In this document: positions 34,306 through 45,123 of the stretch, piece by piece | How the letters are laid out: every line of letters starts with the position of its first letter | Numbering within the stretch: position 1 is the stretch's first letter | Origin: Macrophomina tecta | Taxonomy: Eukaryota > Ascomycota > Dothideomycetes > Botryosphaeriales > Botryosphaeriaceae | Direction: 5' to 3' | NCBI GenBank assembly: GCA_024180945.1 | Contig: JAKSGN010000006.1 | Location: forward strand, 868,001 to 932,000 | DNA: 64,000 nt | Notes under the pieces: model-generated | The model's input: the letters and a program-made list of their open reading frames with translations, nothing else | Told to the model about the DNA's origin: nothing | Database searches by the model: none | Translations under genes and position numbers: made by a program

Positions 34306-36149
34306 TCAGCGGTGCTCGCTCCCACAATCCCCGATCTCATGAAACATCTCCTCCCTTCGGCTCAGCGCCAAGACTCTCTCAATAGCCGCCTGGTCGTCGT
34401 CGTCCAGGTGCCATCCGTACACCGCCAAGTTATCATCCGCGCGCTCGCTGACCCCGATTCTGGACCCTATGATGACGGCGCCCACGAAAGGAAAATCTAG
34501 GACCCATCTCGTGGCTACGTTGGACACGCTCACGTGGTGCTTTTCCGCTATTGTCGACAGCGTGGCAAGGAGCTCCTGGAAGAGCGACCACCCGCCCCAT
34601 GAGATGATCATCTCGAAATACTGCACGTCCAGTAAGCTGCTGTGCCTCTTGCGCCCATTACGAGCAGGAACTTTTACCTTGCGCTGGCTTGGCGTGGTTT
34701 CTTCAGAGAACATTCCCGGTTCGGGCCTGTTACACCAGGACTCGGATATGAAGCCGCCGCACTAAGAATTTGCATCCGTCAGCGATACACTATGTGTGGT
34801 GTAGGTAGGATTTACCAGTGTTCCGTATGTAAGAAGTTTGACGTTATGCTCCTCGCAAACAGCGGCCATCTTTACCGTGGGACGGGAATCGATGAGTGAG
34901 AACTTGCGATCGTGTCAGTGATCAATGCTTGAAGAGGGCCCCGCATTAACTCACCTGAACTTGGTTGGTCTTGATGTCAATGTTGCCCCGTAAGGCAACT
35001 TCCATGTTTTCCGTGTCGAAGTTGCAGAGACCCAGATTAACAACCCTGGGGTCGTCTTGTAGCGCTTTCAGCACGTGCATGTATCGTAAATCGGTATACT
35101 GGAAGAAATCAGAAAAGGATCTGCTTACTAATCCTTGCGATTCCTTACGTCTTGCCAGTGTAGCTGCAGAAGGTCGACCGAGTCTGCCTTCAGCCTCTCG
35201 AGGCGCTGCGACACAAATGTTTGGACCTGATCAGAAATATTTTCGATTCCGTTGAACACGCAATACTTCGTTGCTGCAAACACGTTCTCCGGCTCGGCCA
35301 ACCGTGCCCGGAACTCTCCCTTCATCATTCCGAGTCAGCTCCGGACGTGCGGGCATGGTATTTCAAGCTTACGAAAATGACTTCTACATCTCCGTAGAGA
35401 TCTGCCATATCAAAGGCAGTGAATCCCTTCCGAATGTACGTTTCGAAACCATCCATGATTTCTGGCAGCGGAGAAACGCCCCACGCCGAGCTGCAGAGTT
35501 GCCAGAGGCCGCAGAAGACGCGGGGAACGCTCCGGTCGCCGATTCGGAACGTCTCTATATCTCCAGCGTCAAGCACAGAGCCTATGCCGGTGATCTTCGA
35601 GGGATTTACTACGGCGTGGACGCTAAGGTCGGGATGGAGGAGGTTCAAGGTCGCTCGACTGCGTTCGAATCGATAGTGGGTTTTAAGCGATTCTATTGAC
35701 GAGAACAGATCCTCGATGGCCGATATCGCCTCTGCCCCGGGACATTTAGTAGGCAACAGTGAGAGAGCCTGCGCAATATCGCCGTCCATGGAAACCACAA
35801 GCAGCCGCTCTTGGTCTCCGAACGACGCCTCGAACATGGACTTGCAAATTCTTAGGGTGTGAGCCAGCAGCAACAGGCTCTCGACGGGCAGGCGGCATCC
35901 AATGAAAGACCTGATGATCTTCTGCATGTATCCGATATCTCCTGGCGGTCTGAGGTCTCCTCCAATTGTCCGTTCCGGCCCCATGTATTGCATCTGCAGG
36001 TAAGACTGGGATCGGGAAGTAAGATCCTTCACGATATCCGGATGAGAGGAAACTAAAGTGCGAAGGACCAATCGTAATCCGTCGGCGGGTAGGTTGGCAA
36101 TTAGGAGGTCAGTCAGGAGGCTGACGTTGGCAACTGGCGCTCTTTCCAT
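34306..36149 (-). CDS. Aldo/keto reductase with ~200-residue N-terminal extension, 525 aa
   Basis: It is an NAD(P)H-dependent carbonyl reductase. Exons (minus): 36149-35373, 35319-35149, 35098-34955, 34902-34816, 34761-34678 and 34620-34306; five introns of 50-57 bp, all phase 0. The catalytic tetrad is complete: Asp247 and Tyr252 (FDMADLYG), Lys277 (AATKY) and His313 (LLQLHW). LGLCNFDTE and the C-terminal VIIGSRIGVSERADDN cofactor-binding segment are present. Typical family members are about 300-350 residues. Residues 1-200 have no AKR motif: they are mostly helical-looking, Leu-rich, with LLDxLL-type repeats, and I recognise no domain. The extension is in the same first exon as the AKR start, so it is not an artefact of joining exons. 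The gene is divergent from the FAD monooxygenase. Confidence 0.88.
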
Positions 36150-36671
36150 GGTAGATGATCTGATTCGGTGTTTGCCGGGATGTGAGAGATATCTTTGTGT
36201 ACGGGACGCTGTTAAGATAGGAGTGACTGGTTGGGGCCTTTGGAAATGAAGGATTTCATATACCTATCGGTACATGATGATTAGTTTATGATGAAGAGGC
36301 TCCAGCGCACGCAGAGTAGAGATAAGGCGAAGCATCTGATCATCGTATCTTTCCGAGTGTGCTCGTAAGATTAGCGGGGCCTGCCCTGCCGGGGTATAGT
36401 TTGGCGGACCAACTACTAACTACCCCCACATCGTCAAAATAAATGTGAAAAGCCACAGATGGGGGTTGTTAGTCATGAGGTATGGCTTCATTTGGCGTGC
36501 TCTCATACTGTCACAGAACCACATATGGCGGGAGAGGCTGGCAAAGAGCAGAAAATCCAAAATTTATATCCCTCCCTTGCATCCCACAAGCTCCAAAGTC
36601 CCGAGACTTGACCAAACCACGTGCTACTATCCTTATTTACGCCGCAAGATCCCGCATCCAAAGAACCCCGC
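36150..36671. promoter_or_regulatory. Shared divergent promoter region, aldo/keto reductase and FAD monooxygenase
   Basis: 522 bp between two divergent start codons, so cis-elements here could co-regulate both genes. A CACGTG E-box-like site occurs at about 36619-36624. No clear TATA box was found on either side. Confidence 0.5.
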
Positions 36672-37973
36672 ATGTCTTCCAGCTCAAAGGCCAGCGAATT
36701 CCAGGTCGCCATCATCGGCGGCGGCCTAGGCGGCCTCGCCCTCGCCATCGGCCTGCGGCGCAACCACGTGCGCGCGCACGTCTACGAGGCCACCGCGCAG
36801 TTCTCCGAGGTAGGCGCGGGCGTCGTCTTCGGGGCCAACGCCATCCGCGCGCTCGGCCTGATCGACCCGGCGCTCCTCGCGGCCTACCGCAAGCACGGGA
36901 CCCAGAACCCGCCCGGCGCGTGGCTGACGTACCGGCACGGGATGGCTCTGCGGAAGGGGGCACCCGAGCGAGGGCTGCAGGGGGAAGGGGAGGCCGGCCA
37001 GGTCTTCTGGCAGCAGTACGATCACGCCGAGAGCGGCTACGTGCATCGCGCGCGGCTGCTGGATGAGATGGTCGAGCTCGTCCCGGCCGGGACGGCGTCG
37101 TTCAACAAGAAGCTCGCACGGGTGGAGGAGGCGCCGGATGGCGGGTTGATTCTCTTCTTCGCGGACGGGACGACGGCGGCTGCAGACGCCGTTGTGGGCT
37201 GCGACGGCATCAGAAGCAGCACCAGGGCGTTCGTGTGCGGGCACGCCGTGCAGCCCGCGTACTCTGGACAGTACGCCTACCGCCACCTTTTTCCCCGAGA
37301 CGTCGCGATTGCCGCGCTCGGGCGGGACAGGGCGTTGGGCATGACGTTGGAGTGCGGATACGGGGGATACATCATTCACTACCCCGTCGAAGGCGGATCC
37401 CTCGTGAACATGACGGCTGTGCGCAGCGACGGGGGTTCGGGCTGGAGTGGAGATACGTGGCTCGAGCCAACGTCGTGCGAGGCGATGCTGCAGGATTGGA
37501 GGGGGTGGGATCCGCGACTGCTCGAGCTGATGGCTCGCATCGATCGGCCGGAGCGGCGCGCTCTCTTCGATCTCAGGCACGGCGCGGGCTATGCGAGGGG
37601 TCGTGTTTGCCTCCTTGGGGACAGCGCGCACGCGACGACGCCGCACAATGGCGCTGGCGCGGCTATGGCTATGGAGGATGCTTATGTGTTGAGCGGGCTT
37701 CTTGCTGAAGTGAGCTGCCTTGAAGATCTTGACGCTGCGTTCAAGGCATACGACACGGTCAGGAGGCCAAGAACGCAGCGCCTGATCGAAAATTGTAGGC
37801 TGACAGGCTACACAAAAAGCTTCATGTGTACCGGCGTCTGGGATGTCCCGGAGAAGATAAGAGAGCAGCTTGACCTCAGGTATCGCTGGATTTGGGAGGT
37901 GAACTTGGAAGAGCAGTTGGAGGACGCAAAAACATTAATGAGGAATCAAGCACGAGCTCATCCTTCTTTGTGA
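36672..37973 (+). CDS. FAD-dependent monooxygenase, salicylate hydroxylase-like, 433 aa
   Basis: This flavin hydroxylase should use NAD(P)H and O2 to hydroxylate an aromatic or similar ring. It is a single exon. The FAD-binding motif VAIIGGGLGGLALAIGL (GxGxxG) is at residues about 11-27. The DG motif GCDGIRSSTR sits mid-protein, and GRVCLLGDSAHATTPHNGAG (the GD motif, FAD/NADPH contacts) lies near residue 315. Length is normal for class A monooxygenases. ATG at 36672 was chosen because the Rossmann fold begins 10 residues later; the upstream in-frame codons are not ATG. It is divergent from the aldo/keto reductase and 720 bp from the hydrolase gene. The exact substrate is not readable. Confidence 0.93.
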   Translation: MSSSSKASEFQVAIIGGGLGGLALAIGLRRNHVRAHVYEATAQFSEVGAGVVFGANAIRALGLIDPALLAAYRKHGTQNPPGAWLTYRHGMALRKGAPERGLQGEGEAGQVFWQQYDHAESGYVHRARLLDEMVELVPAGTASFNKKLARVEEAPDGGLILFFADGTTAAADAVVGCDGIRSSTRAFVCGHAVQPAYSGQYAYRHLFPRDVAIAALGRDRALGMTLECGYGGYIIHYPVEGGSLVNMTAVRSDGGSGWSGDTWLEPTSCEAMLQDWRGWDPRLLELMARIDRPERRALFDLRHGAGYARGRVCLLGDSAHATTPHNGAGAAMAMEDAYVLSGLLAEVSCLEDLDAAFKAYDTVRRPRTQRLIENCRLTGYTKSFMCTGVWDVPEKIREQLDLRYRWIWEVNLEEQLEDAKTLMRNQARAHPSL

Positions 37974-38693
37974 GAGAATAGCATAGAGCAATTGCGCTTC
38001 CGCGCTTAATTAACAATCCCGCTGTGTTCTGATCTATACTCCTTTACCTGATTATTCGAACTCTCTTAGCTGCGTAAACTCTAGGCACTAACTAAAAAAA
38101 AAAGACATCATTAACAAAGTTACGAGCAGTCTGCGCCAGGAGGTCGATTTTCATGATAACCTTTGCATTCGTGCTTTTCTCTCATAGGGCCGACTACCCC
38201 CGCTCGAATATGTCTTGGCTTACGCGAGAATTAGTAGCACATGCAGAGAATATGCTGAACTGCAGACTTACTATTACTGGAGACGCCCACTCTGTAGTAA
38301 ATATAGAGCGGAGCAAGAGATTCGAAGGCATTGACGTCCATTATTAGAAACCATGTGTAGAGGTTATGAGGCCAGAGAAGAGTCCGAATGCGACCCGCCC
38401 CATAAAACCTTCAAATGCACGTACGTTTTCTCATTTGGCTGCGGATAAGGAAGTCCAAGCTGTAGTGGAAGACCGAGGATGAGGCGCTAGCGTGCCTGGG
38501 GAACAATCTCTGAGTAGACAGTTGCGTGGTAGGTGGAACTCTGCATTTCGAAAATGTCGGCCTTGCTCTCAACCGCGAACCAACGTCTTGTTACCGTCCC
38601 GCCGTACATGCCTTATATACCGCCATGCACTGGCTTGTACAGCTCATCAATCTCACGACTCAAGCCCCTTGCACTCTTGATGAGCCATCCACA
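37974..38693. other. Spacer with hydrolase promoter
   Basis: 720 bp between the monooxygenase stop and the hydrolase ATG. No coding signal stands out. A TATATACC element at about 38616-38623, roughly 70 bp before the ATG, may be the hydrolase TATA box. Confidence 0.4.
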
Positions 38694-39856
38694 ATGGCTT
38701 TCACGGTTCACGAAACGATCCGATGCTTTGGCGGCAATTTGCTCAAGCTCAGTCATGAGTCCAGCTCCACGTCTTGTCGAATGTCACTCAATCTCTATCT
38801 ACCGCCTCAGGCCATACGGAAAGACGGCAAGAAAGTGCCCGTGCTGATGTACCTGTCCGGGTTGACCTGCACTGCTGATAACTGCTCCGAAAAGGGGTTC
38901 TTCCAGCACAGGGCGAGCCAGCGCGGGATCGCCATGCTGTATCCAGACACAAGTCCACGTTGAGTAGCACCTCCCCCAAAAGCATCCTTTTGTAAGGTTT
39001 GAGTACACAGAAGGAGTGATGGCGGAAGGCGAAGACGAAGCGGACGGACTAGGCTGACAGGTACGGCGTGCGCAACAGGTGGTCTCGGCATTGTCGGGGA
39101 GGATGATGCGATCGATCTCGGTACCGGCGCGAGCTACTACGTAGATGCTACCCAGGAGCCCTGGAGCGTGGGTTACAAGATGTACACATACCTGACAGAG
39201 GAGCTGCCAGAGAAGCTGTTCGGATTCTTCGACGAGCTGGACGGCAGCCGCGTGAGCGTGACAGGACTCTGCGTGGGCGGGCACGGAGCCCTTACCCTGG
39301 TATGTCTTCTTAAACGTGCGCGACAGGAACCGATTCTCTCCCCCTTCGCATACGGAGCTTTCCATTTGCTGACCTGTCTTTCCCACAGTTCCTGAAGAAT
39401 CCGGGAAAGTATCAGTCCTGCTCCGCGTTCGCACCCGTTGCGAACCCCATTAACTGTCCGTGGGGCAAGAAAGCTTTCACAGCATATTTCGGGGAAAAGG
39501 ACGTGGAAAAGTGGAAGGAAAACGACGCCACAGAGCTCGTTAAGAAATGGAAAGGCCCCCTGGACCTCCTCATAGACATAGTGAGCACCATTGCGATGAC
39601 GGGAACAAATCTGGCATTGGCTAAAGTTCAACAGGGGACCGCCGATCACTTCGCCGACGAAGGCCAGCTGCTCGTGGACAACTTCATGGAAGCCGCGCAA
39701 AAGGCCGGAGTAGCTAAAGGAATTCGACTGCGTCGGCAGCCTGGATACAACCACAGCTATTATTTCATGTCTAAGTTCGCTGACGAGCATGTCGACTATG
39801 CAGCAGATGCCTTACTGGGACTTTCCAGCACACCTTCTGATGGTGGTGGTGTTTAA
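38694..39856 (+). CDS. S-formylglutathione hydrolase / esterase D family protein with Cys in the nucleophile position, 299 aa
   Basis: Family members hydrolyse S-formylglutathione (formaldehyde detoxification) or other esters with a Ser-Asp-His triad. Exons: 38694-38958, 39079-39299, 39389-39580 and 39635-39856; introns are 120, 89 and 54 bp. Family blocks are clear: YLSGLTCTADNCSEKG, YPDTSPRG, YYVDATQEPW, NPINCPWG, a GTADHF segment with the acid Asp, and GYNHSYYF with His. The nucleophile elbow, usually GHSMGGHGA, reads GLCVGGHGA here: codon 39270-39272 is TGC, so Cys153 replaces Ser. The third intron must be removed to give the normal LID-GTAD spacing. The gene sits at the end of the enzyme block. 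It may be a neofunctionalised paralogue, a thiol hydrolase or acyltransferase; loss of activity is the alternative. Confidence 0.9.
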
Positions 39857-40441
39857 ATGAAGCCACCGGGATGCGGAGCTCCATAGCTTGTTTCGGGACT
39901 GCCTTGGATACCAACGTGTAGTAGGGTTAATAAATGCACCATTGAGGATATCCTTGGCCTGAAAACACATCGACATCCAACTCGTGTAAACGGCAAGCAC
40001 TTGGCCTTGCAATATGTCCGTTGTATGCGCTGACCCGAAGCCTTACGGAGAGCAAGCTGGGCGAGTTCATATCAGCAAAATTGCCGAAGCAGTCTTTGGC
40101 GTGTCTCTTTGGAGTTCAGGCGTTGTCACGCGCTGGCCAGAGCACGCCAGCCAATCAGGTGGCGCTCGCCCCTGGTTTGACTCTTGTGGCTCCCGCTCGC
40201 GCAATTCTCTTCCCACTCATCCCAGTCCGCGGCATCGGATCTTGCCATTTCATCCCCTTCCGCATCCGAAGCGAGATGTAACGTGGGCAGCGCATCCATC
40301 TTCCCGCAGGTTGCAATCACTGCAGAGCCGTGGGCGGGCCAGGCACGCCACCAATAAGACGCGCTCCCACACGCACGCGCACCCTGGCCCCTTCAACCAC
40401 CTCCACATCCAGCTATTCCGCCCCGTCATGAACACGCCGCC
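39857..40441. other. Spacer upstream of histidine-phosphatase-like gene
   Basis: 585 bp between two plus-strand genes, pyrimidine-rich in its second half (about 40190-40440) as is common in fungal promoters. No coding signal seen. Confidence 0.4.
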
Positions 40442-42342
40442 ATGGACGCAAAACCGGGCCTCGCCGCGAAGTGTCCTGCGCCGACGGGGTATATAGCCCT
40501 TCTGCTCGCAACCCTTCTTGCGAGCGCCCTGGTGCTGTCTCGTGCTGCGGCCAACTTGCGCCACAACCCCGCGCGGGTACCGCTTGCCCACCAGTCTGCG
40601 TCAATTCACACAACAGCGGCGAACATGTCGGCGGTCTCACTAAACAGCTCCGTGTTCGGATGGCACCCACCCAACTCCACCTGGATTACCGATCTCGGCC
40701 AGGTCATCAACGGGACCGGCGTGCACGGCTTCGTTTTCAACAGCTCGCAGCTTCCCGATGGTGTACCATACGGCACGTATAACTGGTGCAACATGCCCCA
40801 TGTCCGGGCTTCTGAGTACCCCAGGGCTTCCGATGAGTACCAACTGCAATACGTCGAAGTGGTAAGTTGAGTGGATTGTTCCTTGTGTACTTTCAAGCAT
40901 CGCGAGCATGGGGTTCTGGGACTTCCGAGACGACACCATGGGCCCGGTATACCCGTTTCGTGATAGCGTCTCTTCAACCTCTCAAGTTATTTTCCGTGCA
41001 AAACGAAAGAGGATAGAGAGGAGACACCATGGCTCTTTATGGGGCAAACAACGCACGAGCCTGGCATCTTCGTGGATGTATGTATATGCTTGTCCCCATC
41101 ACTAACTTCAATTCACAGATCCACCGCCACCACAAACGCACTCCTTATGCGTCGAACACCTTCCCAGTAGAGTCATACTCTTGGGAATGCTCCGATGAAG
41201 GGCTCTTCTACTCCGGCGCGCCGCTCAACCCGCCCGGCAACTCTTCCGCGCGCACATACTGGAGCGTCTTCACCTCCTCGGCCAATCCGCTCGCCCCTGC
41301 CGGCTTCAACGGAACCTGCCAGTTCCCCCAAATCACCCGCGGCGGCCTTGACGACTCCTGGCAGCACGGCCGCGACCTCTGGGGCGTCTACCACGACCTG
41401 CTCTCCTTCCTCCCCTCCGACCCCCTCGCCAACACCACTGACCCAGCCATCGAATTCCGCGTCACCAACAACGTCATCACCTCCCAAGTCGCCAGTATGC
41501 TCATCGCCGGCCTCCTCCACGCCACGCCCTACTCCCCCACAGCCCCGATCCCGCTCAAAATCCAACCCTCGAGCATCGACTCCCTCGAGCCCGCCTACAC
41601 CTGCCCCGCCGCCACCGCCCTAACCGCGACCTACGGCCCGGGCAGCACGGCGCCCGCCTGGCTCGCGCACCTCTCCGCCTCAGCGCCGCTCTTCGCCGCC
41701 CTCGACGCCATCTCCAGCGTGCCGCCCGCCTCGGCCGACTGGCACAAGAGCTGGGACCACTACTTCGACAACCTGTCCGCGCGCCTGTGCCACGCCAAGC
41801 CCCTGCCCTGCAGCGCCCCGCCGGCGGCGGCAGCGGCGGCAGCCACGCCCGGCGCGTGCGTCGCGCAGGCGCAGGCAGACGCCGTCTTCCGCCTCGGCCT
41901 GCACGAGTACGCGTTCCTGTACCGCGGCGCGGGCCCGCAGACGCTGGCCGCGAGCGTCGGCGCGTACGGCATCTGGCTCGCGGAGCTGGCGGCGCACATC
42001 CGGGATGCAATTGCGGGGAGAGGCGAGGGCGTGCGGTACAGGCACAATGTCGCGCATGACGGGTCGGTGAGCCGGGTGCTGAGCGTGCTGCAGGCCGAGG
42101 TGATGGTGTGGCCGGGCATGGGGGCCGAGGTGGTGTTTGAGGTGTACAGGAAGAAAGGAGGGGACGGCGGCGGCGGGAAGAAGGCGTATGTGGGGGTGCT
42201 GTGGGGCGGGCAGGTGCTGCGCAGCTCGCACCCGGACCTGGGCGCGCTGGATATGCTGGATGTGGATGTGCTGCTGGCGTATTTGGACGGGCTGGTGGGC
42301 GCGGGCGCGGCGAGGGTGCCGGGACTGTGTGGCCTGGATTGA
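40442..42342 (+). CDS. Histidine phosphatase superfamily (branch 2, acid-phosphatase-like) protein, 547 aa
   Basis: Two exons: 40442-40861 and 41119-42342, with a rather long 257-bp intron. Residues about 14-33 form a hydrophobic segment (GYIALLLATLLASALVLS) that should act as signal anchor or signal peptide, and several N-x-S/T sites follow, so it is probably secreted or lumenal. The junction creates VEV-IHRHHKRTPY. In branch 2 phosphatases the core is RHGxRxP, with the His phosphorylated; here the Gly is His (codons about 41125-41133). The C-terminal HD motif that supplies the proton donor appears as AHDGSVSR. Paired cysteines are consistent with disulfides. Substrate (phosphate ester, inositol phosphate or other) is unknown, and the RHH change leaves activity uncertain. 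An Ala-rich stretch (about 41818-41850) is low complexity. Confidence 0.85.
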
Positions 42343-43576
42343 GGGCTGCCGGTGACATTTGCCGGAATAGGAACGAGGTAATGTTTTCCCGGGCGAGAGA
42401 TATTCTTGCGTCACGCTGTGCAGTCTAGGAGCGATGAAGAGCGGGCAGTTCCGCAGAACAGCTACCCGCGATCGGCCAAAGTCGGGTTGAGTTTCCCCAT
42501 GGAGTGACTCCTTGCCGCGTGGGATGGTTGGGATGTTAAGCTCTGGCTTGTGGCAAGGATGTAATCATATGGGGAGTGGAAGCAGAGCCACGACATGGCC
42601 TGAGGCCTCATACTTCGCTCGCTGTCGCCCGAAGCCCTCGCAACCTAAGAGAGCCAATTCTTCGCCCTTGGCAATGGCTTTTGCAAGCCCCGATCCCTGA
42701 AAAGATGACAGAACGTTGCCTTTCAGCGTGACAGTCGTCGCTTGAGAAAAACGCCAAATTTATGTCTGCGGAGCGTACGACGCCCTCACTACCAGGATAT
42801 ATATATATAGAGTTACCGACAGATTCCGTTCAGGGCTCTCGCCATAAAGTTTGGCCTGGTTTTGAACCCACTTCAAGACAGTCCCCGTAACTTTATCATC
42901 ACGTGCACTGCGTTGGGGGGTGGGGGGGAAGGGGGGGGGGAAAGGGGGGGTGCCTGTCTGGACGCGCAGCGTTTTCGACGGTGATCTGCACGAATTGCGG
43001 CCGCTAGGGAATAGTTAGGGCCTTGTCTGCTCCAGTTTGTTTTTCTTGCTCCACCGATCACGAAAGATGGACGATCACGATCTACGGTAATTCACGGAAT
43101 GCACGGCGGGCGCACTGCATGACCCGAAAGCTGTAAGGAAGCACAAGGGAGCACAAGAAAGCGACGAATACTGAGTCCTGCATTCATTTACCCCCTCCAT
43201 GGTGCGGCTTGGGAAACCATGTCCGCACCCGTAGCAAATATTCCTAGCTACAAATGGAAAGCCAAGCAAGCGAAAAGAGTGCAGATCGCCAACGATTCTC
43301 CAGACGATGAAGTACGGAGAACGGCAGCTCATCCAGCTGTCAACTGACAGAAAAGAAAGAAACCCGCAATCGAAAAGCAACCATTCCAGCCATATATGGG
43401 TATCTCGCCAACGCCCGCCCCGGTGTAACCGCCGTTACAAAGCCGGTCTTTGCAGAAGAAGTAATAGACACGGTGAGTCGCGAGTAGTGTCTCTCACACC
43501 ATGAGACTCATGTACCGTGTATGAAAAGCGTATCTCCTTCAGTCGCTGCGGCGGACGGGGCGAACTGGAGGGATGC
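42343..43576. other. Convergent spacer with long G-tracts
   Basis: 1.2 kb between the 3' ends of the phosphatase-like gene (plus) and eIF1 (minus). It contains an AT dinucleotide run at about 42800-42811 and a striking set of G-tracts at 42915-42950. No coding frame is convincing. Confidence 0.5.
42915..42950 (+). repeat. Four consecutive G-tracts, candidate G-quadruplex
   Basis: The plus strand reads G6, T, G7, AA, G10, AAA, G7 within 36 bases, so loops are only 1-3 nt. This exceeds the usual four-tract criterion for a stable intramolecular quadruplex. It lies between two convergent genes. Confidence 0.8.
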
Positions 43577-44252
43577 TTAGAAACCGTGGACCTAGAGATG
43601 GCAGTGTCAGCAAAATGCAGAATCCAAGGAAGCGATCCAGACGCACCTTGATAGTCTTGGCGTCGAGCTCGAGGCCTTCCTTTTTGTCCGTAAGGAACTC
43701 CTGGACATCCTTGCGCTGGTCACCTTGAAGCTGGATCACCTCGCCCATCTCCGAGTCATTGACAATGGTGCCATTGCAGGCAAACTTCTTCTTGATGACC
43801 TTGAGGATCTTTTTCTGGTCGAACTTCTTGGGTAAGCCCTGGACCGTGGTCAGGGTCTTACGGCCATTGCGCTCTGCATGCCCCACCGATTAGCCACCGC
43901 GTGTCAAAGAGTCGTCACACGACCAGCGCCGGTGTTCATCCGCATGGTGGCGCTTTCGACGCTGCTATGCGAGGGAGGCGGTACGTACGTTGAATTCGGA
44001 TATGTATGTAGTTTTGGGACTGCTTTGTCTCGCCTGTATCTTCGTCGGCCTCGGCGAAGGGGTCTGCAAAGTCAGCCGGTCAGCGTCTCGTTCAAACAAA
44101 GGACGGGAATAGTTTAGGGCGACGGTCCCTCCGCGCAGAGGTAGACCTGTAGTGGCGCCGTCGCGGCGAAGTGGGAGGGCTGTGCGAGCAGCGCCATCAG
44201 GCTGACCGGGGGGGGACGTACCGAAGGTCTTGAGGTTTTCGATAGTGGACAT
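43577..44252 (-). CDS. SUI1: Translation initiation factor eIF1 (SUI1), 115 aa
   Basis: eIF1 binds the 40S subunit near the P site and enforces start-codon selection. Exons (minus): 44252-44222, 44063-43989, 43873-43647 and 43591-43577; introns 158, 115 and 55 bp. The protein begins MSTIENLKTFGDPFAEAD and contains the diagnostic QRNGRKTLTTVQGLP, the KKFACNG segment and QLQGDQRKDV, ending KTIKVHGF. Length matches the 108-115 residues typical of the family, and all conserved blocks are intact. The last coding exon is only 15 nt (VHGF plus stop). It is a single-copy housekeeping gene in most fungi. Confidence 0.98.
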
Positions 44253-45123
44253 ACACCTATCTTTTGCGAGGTCTCTTGCTAAGTGGGTGTAGGAGGAGCG
44301 TGCGCTGGGCGATGCGAGAGTCGCGGGCAGAGCGTTCGTCGAGAAGCGGAGGTGTGTGGTCGAGTCTGGGTGGTGAGCGGGTGAGGGAGAGTTTGGGCGG
44401 CAAGTGGGCTGCTAAATAAGCCCGCCCGCGAACACGGAGGGTCCAGCTTGCGCGGGGCGGTCTGAACCAACAAGTCAAGTCGCCACTTCCGAGCCAGAAC
44501 AGCCAGTCCCCCTGCGAATCACAGCCACCGGCTGTCTGCACTGCCGCCAGCGCGCCAAAGAGCTCGCCCTTCTGTGCTCGCGTCCGCACACGCTATTGTT
44601 GCCGGGTGACTGCACGCGTTACGCTCTCGTCACAGTTGCATTCTGGAAGGGGCGCAGCTCTTCGAACGAGGTTGGTCACAATACGTCAGCGTCAGCTGCG
44701 GACGTGCGTCTGGGAGAAACTCGCAGAAGAGCGCGACTCCCCAAACACTCCCGCCGCCATCTGCTCCACACTGGACCCCCGGATCGCCTCGCTGCACGGG
44801 GATGCACCTTGCGCCAACCCTGTGGCACACGCCCTCTTCGCTGCTTTGGTCGCGCGCTGACCGAGAGAGCTTGCGGTGCTGCGCGGAAAATCACTGTTTC
44901 TTTCCATGGGCCCGCAAAGACACCTGTTCGAACTCTGCTCCCAGATAGCCGGGCCCAACATGTGCCCAGCCGGGCCGGTGGAGCGCATGCTTCATCAAGC
45001 AAGCTTAATCACGGCTGCAAGATCACTGGATCATGTCGCAAGAAATCGAGTCATGCATCAAATTTGCTATTATCTGGATGCTCCGCCGTCTATCCGTCCT
45101 AGTACAGCTCGTTGACTTTTGGC
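44253..45123. other. eIF1 promoter region and Asterix 3' flank
   Basis: 871 bp between two minus-strand genes. The eIF1 5' UTR and promoter should lie in the first few hundred bases. Small frames occur on both strands but none has gene-like features. Confidence 0.45.
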
